Positions 6,583-8,306 of a stretch of DNA of 8,306 nt are shown piece after piece. Numbering within the stretch: position 1 is the stretch's first letter; the number at the start of each line of letters is the position of its first letter. The position numbers and the translations under genes were made by a program. The notes under the pieces are model-generated. The model did no database searches. It was not told the DNA's origin and saw only the letters and a program-made list of their open reading frames with translations. Source of the DNA: JAYEJW01 sp034716535 (lineage in GTDB: Bacteria > Pseudomonadota > Gammaproteobacteria > Chromatiales > Chromatiaceae); NCBI GenBank assembly GCA_034716535.1, contig JAYEJW010000475.1:1-8306 (forward strand). The letters are read 5' to 3'.

Positions 6583-7188
6583 TCATACGAAGAGATTGAC
6601 GTCCGCGCTCAGCGCCCTGGGAAGAAAGCTTGCCGCTCCCACCCATTCGTCGATCTCGGGGATGAAGTCCTCCTTGCCGTAATCGAACAGGTCCACCGTC
6701 ATCTGGCAGGCCACGAGCTTCACTTCGGCCTCGATGCAGAGTGAGCGTAGCTCATCGATACGGGCGATGCCCTTGTTGTCCATGGTCTTGCGCATCATGC
6801 TGCTCGCCATGTCCTGGAAGCCGGGCATCAGCGCCATGACCGAGGTGGGCACGGGCAGCTCCTTCCCCTTGATCCAGGTCGGACCCTCGGGCATTTTCAT
6901 GGGCATGGCGGGGTTGCCGAGGGGAGTGACCTTCAGATCCAGATCCCTCTTCAACAGGCCCAATCCGTAAAAGGTGAAGAACACCGAGACCTCCCAGCCG
7001 AGGGCCGCGGCGGTCGAGGCCAGGATGAAGGGAGGATAGGCCATGTCCAGGGTGCCCTTGGTGGCGATGATGGTCATGGCCGGTTGGTGTGCCTCGTCGC
7101 GCTCGGTCATCTTCTGGTCGAAACGTCGGTCGAACCAGGCATCCAGGTCCTCGGTGTGCAGGTCGATTACGGGTGCGGTGTTGCTCAT
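6583..7188 (-). CDS. dsrE2: DsrE2-like sulfur carrier protein (DsrE/DsrF/DrsH family)
   Basis: Protein of 201 residues of the DsrE/DsrF-like superfamily, closest in layout to DsrE2, a membrane-associated persulfide carrier or sulfurtransferase that partners TusA in sulfur oxidisers. Visible features: the first strand MTIIATKGTLDMAYPPFILA (38-57), a hydrophobic segment AALGWEVSVFFTFYGLGLL (61-79), a Pro/Met-rich linker (about 85-125) containing GFQDM, and the conserved Cys motif KLVACQMTVDLF near residue 160, whose Cys is the likely persulfide site. A second Cys (SLCIEAE) lies about ten residues before it. GAGAGGA precedes ATG 7188 at a good distance. It follows tusA by 18 nt, so the pair is surely co-transcribed and likely works together. 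Confidence 0.88.
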   Translation of the reverse strand: MSNTAPVIDLHTEDLDAWFDRRFDQKMTERDEAHQPAMTIIATKGTLDMAYPPFILASTAAALGWEVSVFFTFYGLGLLKRDLDLKVTPLGNPAMPMKMPEGPTWIKGKELPVPTSVMALMPGFQDMASSMMRKTMDNKGIARIDELRSLCIEAEVKLVACQMTVDLFDYGKEDFIPEIDEWVGAASFLPRALSADVNLFV

Positions 7189-7206
7189 GGGTATGTCCTC
7201 TCGGGC

Positions 7207-7437
7207 TCAGGCCTTGCGGATGCGGAACAGGTAGCTGCCGCCGCTTTCATCGCTGGACAGCAGCTTGTGGCCGGTCTGACGGCAAAAGGAGTCGATGTCC
7301 TTGACCGAGCCGGGGTCCGTCGCGGCTACCTCCAGAACCTCGCCGGAATCCAATCCTGCGATGGCCTTGCGGGTGCGAAGAATCGGCAGGGGACAGTTCA
7401 GGCCCCGTGCGTCCAGGGTGTGTGCGTTTGCTGTCAT
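7207..7437 (-). CDS. tusA: TusA-family sulfurtransferase
   Basis: Small cytoplasmic sulfur carrier of 76 residues (MTANAHTLDARGLNCPLPIL...). The TusA/SirA signature CPxP in GLNCPLPILRTRKAI is intact; its Cys carries a persulfide that TusA hands to partners such as DsrE-type proteins. The central stretch (VLEVAATDPGSVKDID) and a further Cys (DSFCRQTGHK) fit the family. Two upstream ATGs (7464 and 7449) are in frame, but only ATG 7437 has a fitting ribosome binding site (GGAG, 6 nt) and the usual family N-terminus. It is the first gene after the operator in the tetR-tusA gap and lies directly upstream of dsrE2. The tusA-dsrE2 pairing is known from sulfur oxidisers, often beside rhodanese and hdr or dsr genes; none of those is in this window. 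Confidence 0.92.
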   Translation of the reverse strand: MTANAHTLDARGLNCPLPILRTRKAIAGLDSGEVLEVAATDPGSVKDIDSFCRQTGHKLLSSDESGGSYLFRIRKA

Positions 7438-7470
7438 CGATAGCTCCATACAGTTTTGCGGCATAGACCG

Positions 7471-7499
7471 CTTAGAGATGACCGGTCGGTCAATACGAA
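7471..7499 (-). promoter_or_regulatory. Candidate tusA operon promoter with TetR operator
   Basis: TGACCG-GT-CGGTCA (7479-7492) is an inverted repeat with perfect 6-bp arms. On the - strand TCTAAG (7476-7471) stands two bases past it as a candidate -10, exactly where TATAAT stands at the tetR promoter. The -35 (TTCGTA with a 17-bp spacer) is weak, so the promoter itself is less sure than the operator. Confidence 0.6.
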
Positions 7500-7524
7500 G
7501 ACCAAAAAAATACCAAGTTTTGTT

Positions 7525-8127
7525 TCAGTTCAGCCGCTCGATGCGCAAGGTCTTGATGGCGGGGCCCAGAACACGCACCAGCTCGGGGTCGTTGCGCGTC
7601 TTGGCCCACAGGATCACACCCTCGAGATAGGCCAGCATCGCCGCCGCGGTGGACTCGGAATCGAGCGGCGTCAGGGCGCCCGTCGCCATCGCCTCGTCCA
7701 GGGTCTGCCTGAATTGCTCTTTGGCCTTGTTGAATACCGCGGTGAGCTTGGCGCGCAACACATCGTCCCGCGTGCTCACCTCCAGGGCCAGGTTACCGAA
7801 CAGGCAGCCCGGCATGCGCCCCTCGATGTCCTTTGCCGCCTTCTGCCAGTAGTAGGCAGCATCGACCATGTAATCCAAGCGCTCCATGGGCGGCAGGTTC
7901 TGGTCGAAGGCCTCCGCGACGAACCCGTGGGCCCAGTCGTCCGCCATGTCGTCGATCACGGCCAGGGCCAGATCCCGCTTGGAAGGGAAGAAATGATAGA
8001 AACTACCCTTCTGGACCTGGGCACTGGCGCAGATCTCTTTGACCCCAACATCCGCGTAGCTGCGAGTGTGGAAGAGCTCCCGTGCAGTTCTCAGTATGCG
8101 GGCTCGGCTGTCGGTGGCAGAATGCAT
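7525..8127 (-). CDS. TetR/AcrR family transcriptional regulator
   Basis: DNA-binding repressor of 200 residues. The N-terminal TetR domain is clear: RARILRTARELFHTRSYADVGVKEI (8-32), the helix-turn-helix around ASAQVQKGSFYHFFPSKRDL (34-53). The C-terminal ligand domain holds MPGCLFGNLALE (105-116); a Cys at this place recalls the sensing Cys of NemR and the GCL/GCP-NLALE pattern of YxaF/LmrA-like members, so thiol or electrophile sensing is possible. The only other Cys is C33. The gene reads into tusA-dsrE2-CMD (87-nt gap to tusA), and the same operator core precedes both tetR and tusA, so it very likely represses itself and the operon. ATG 8127 has no ribosome binding site and lies 6 nt from the -10 box, which fits a leaderless mRNA. 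Confidence 0.92.
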   Translation of the reverse strand: MHSATDSRARILRTARELFHTRSYADVGVKEICASAQVQKGSFYHFFPSKRDLALAVIDDMADDWAHGFVAEAFDQNLPPMERLDYMVDAAYYWQKAAKDIEGRMPGCLFGNLALEVSTRDDVLRAKLTAVFNKAKEQFRQTLDEAMATGALTPLDSESTAAAMLAYLEGVILWAKTRNDPELVRVLGPAIKTLRIERLN

Positions 8128-8133
8128 AGTGCC

Positions 8134-8161
8134 ATTATATTTGACCGGTCGGTTTAGTCAA
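8134..8161 (-). promoter_or_regulatory. tetR promoter with operator in the spacer
   Basis: On the - strand TTGACT (8161-8156), a 16-bp spacer and TATAAT (8139-8134) make a near-consensus sigma-70 promoter. The spacer holds ACCGACCGGTCA, the reverse complement of TGACCGGTCGGT (8142-8153), also found upstream of tusA. A repressor bound there would cover both promoter boxes. Transcription should begin at about the A of the tetR ATG. Confidence 0.8.
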
Positions 8162-8169
8162 CCCCTGCT

Positions 8170-8183
8170 GTCCTGTAGGACAC
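8170..8183. promoter_or_regulatory. Inverted repeat upstream of the tetR promoter
   Basis: TGTCCT (8170-8175) and AGGACA (8178-8183) are perfect arms around GT, ending 9 bp upstream of the tetR -35 box. The place fits a binding site for a second regulator, but I do not recognise the sequence. Confidence 0.35.
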
Positions 8184-8195
8184 GGCAAATCCGTT

Positions 8196-8306
8196 CTAAC
8201 CAGCCTGATCGCATGTAAGTTGCGATCGGGGGACCGAATTGCCGGTCATGCGCAGATAGTCGAAGACACGCCGAACATTACGGGCGAGCTTGTCGATAGT
8301 GGCGGC
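8196..8306 (-). CDS. C-terminal end of an unidentified ORF, partial
   Basis: Leftward frame open from the window edge to TAG at 8198-8196, 36 codons. It reads A-A-T-I-D-K-L-A-R-N-V-R-R-V-F-D-Y-L-R-M and so on. The basic amphipathic segment (IDKLARNVRRVFDYLR) looks like real protein and could be the tail of a transposase or a DNA-binding protein, but I cannot assign a family. The hairpin GATCGCA/TGCGATC (8207-8213, 8221-8227) lies within its last codons. If the gene is real it points into tetR, with its stop 35 bp from the tetR -35 box. Confidence 0.4.
   Translation of the reverse strand, partial: AATIDKLARNVRRVFDYLRMTGNSVPRSQLTCDQAG

Noticed and set aside
6515..6646. N-terminal extension of the CMD protein to 6646
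   Set aside because: It would read through the terminator-like hairpin and overlap the end of dsrE2; the start at 6514 has a ribosome binding site and the family N-terminus.
7500..7524. T tract after tetR (- strand) as an intrinsic terminator
   Set aside because: Seven T residues are present, but no GC-rich stem precedes them; read-through into tusA remains possible.
1..8306. CRISPR array, tRNA or rRNA genes
   Set aside because: No regularly spaced direct repeats with spacers, no tRNA-like cloverleaf and no rRNA stretch were seen on either strand.

Overview
The window looks like part of a chromosome, or a metagenome-derived contig, from a GC-rich proteobacterium. The gene content suggests a gammaproteobacterium, possibly a sulfur-metabolising one: it has PcoA/PcoB-type periplasmic copper proteins, a CopA-type Cu(I) ATPase, and a TusA/DsrE2 pair of the kind common in sulfur oxidisers. 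Taxonomy is an inference from gene content only.

Left half (about 1-5743, all + strand), a copper-handling block. It starts inside a CopA/PcoA multicopper oxidase. The first ~35 bases are the reverse complement of that gene's own expected upstream codons, so the extreme left edge is either a micro-inversion or a fold-back assembly artefact. Then come copB (outer membrane), a broken CopZ-like HMA domain running into a REP-like hairpin, a complete Cu(I) P1B-type ATPase with two HMA domains, and a class I SAM-dependent methyltransferase. Two tiny ORFs with plausible ribosome binding sites end in ATGA overlaps with the start codons of the ATPase and the methyltransferase.

Middle (5744-5941), a gap between convergent genes. 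It holds a strong hairpin and a larger nested inverted repeat that share sequence and could be mutually exclusive.

Right half (about 5942-8161, all - strand), a sulfur-trafficking or redox module. Transcription runs leftwards from tetR to tusA, dsrE2 and a carboxymuconolactone decarboxylase (AhpD-like) gene. The same 12-bp core (TGACCGGTCGGT) lies upstream of tetR and in the tetR-tusA gap, each time two bases from a candidate -10 box. In front of tetR it sits inside the 16-bp spacer of a near-consensus promoter, and the -10 box is so close to the ATG that tetR mRNA is probably leaderless. A GC-rich hairpin with a T tract follows dsrE2 and could attenuate expression of the last gene.

Right edge (8162-8306): a short inverted repeat and the C-terminal 36 codons of an unidentified leftward ORF.

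The two halves fit a metal and thiol stress island: periplasmic Cu(I) oxidation, outer-membrane copper handling and cytoplasmic Cu(I) export beside persulfide carriers and a peroxidase-like thiol protein, under a TetR regulator with a possible sensing cysteine. The TetR-TusA-DsrE2-CMD module with twin operators is the best candidate for a poorly described system.
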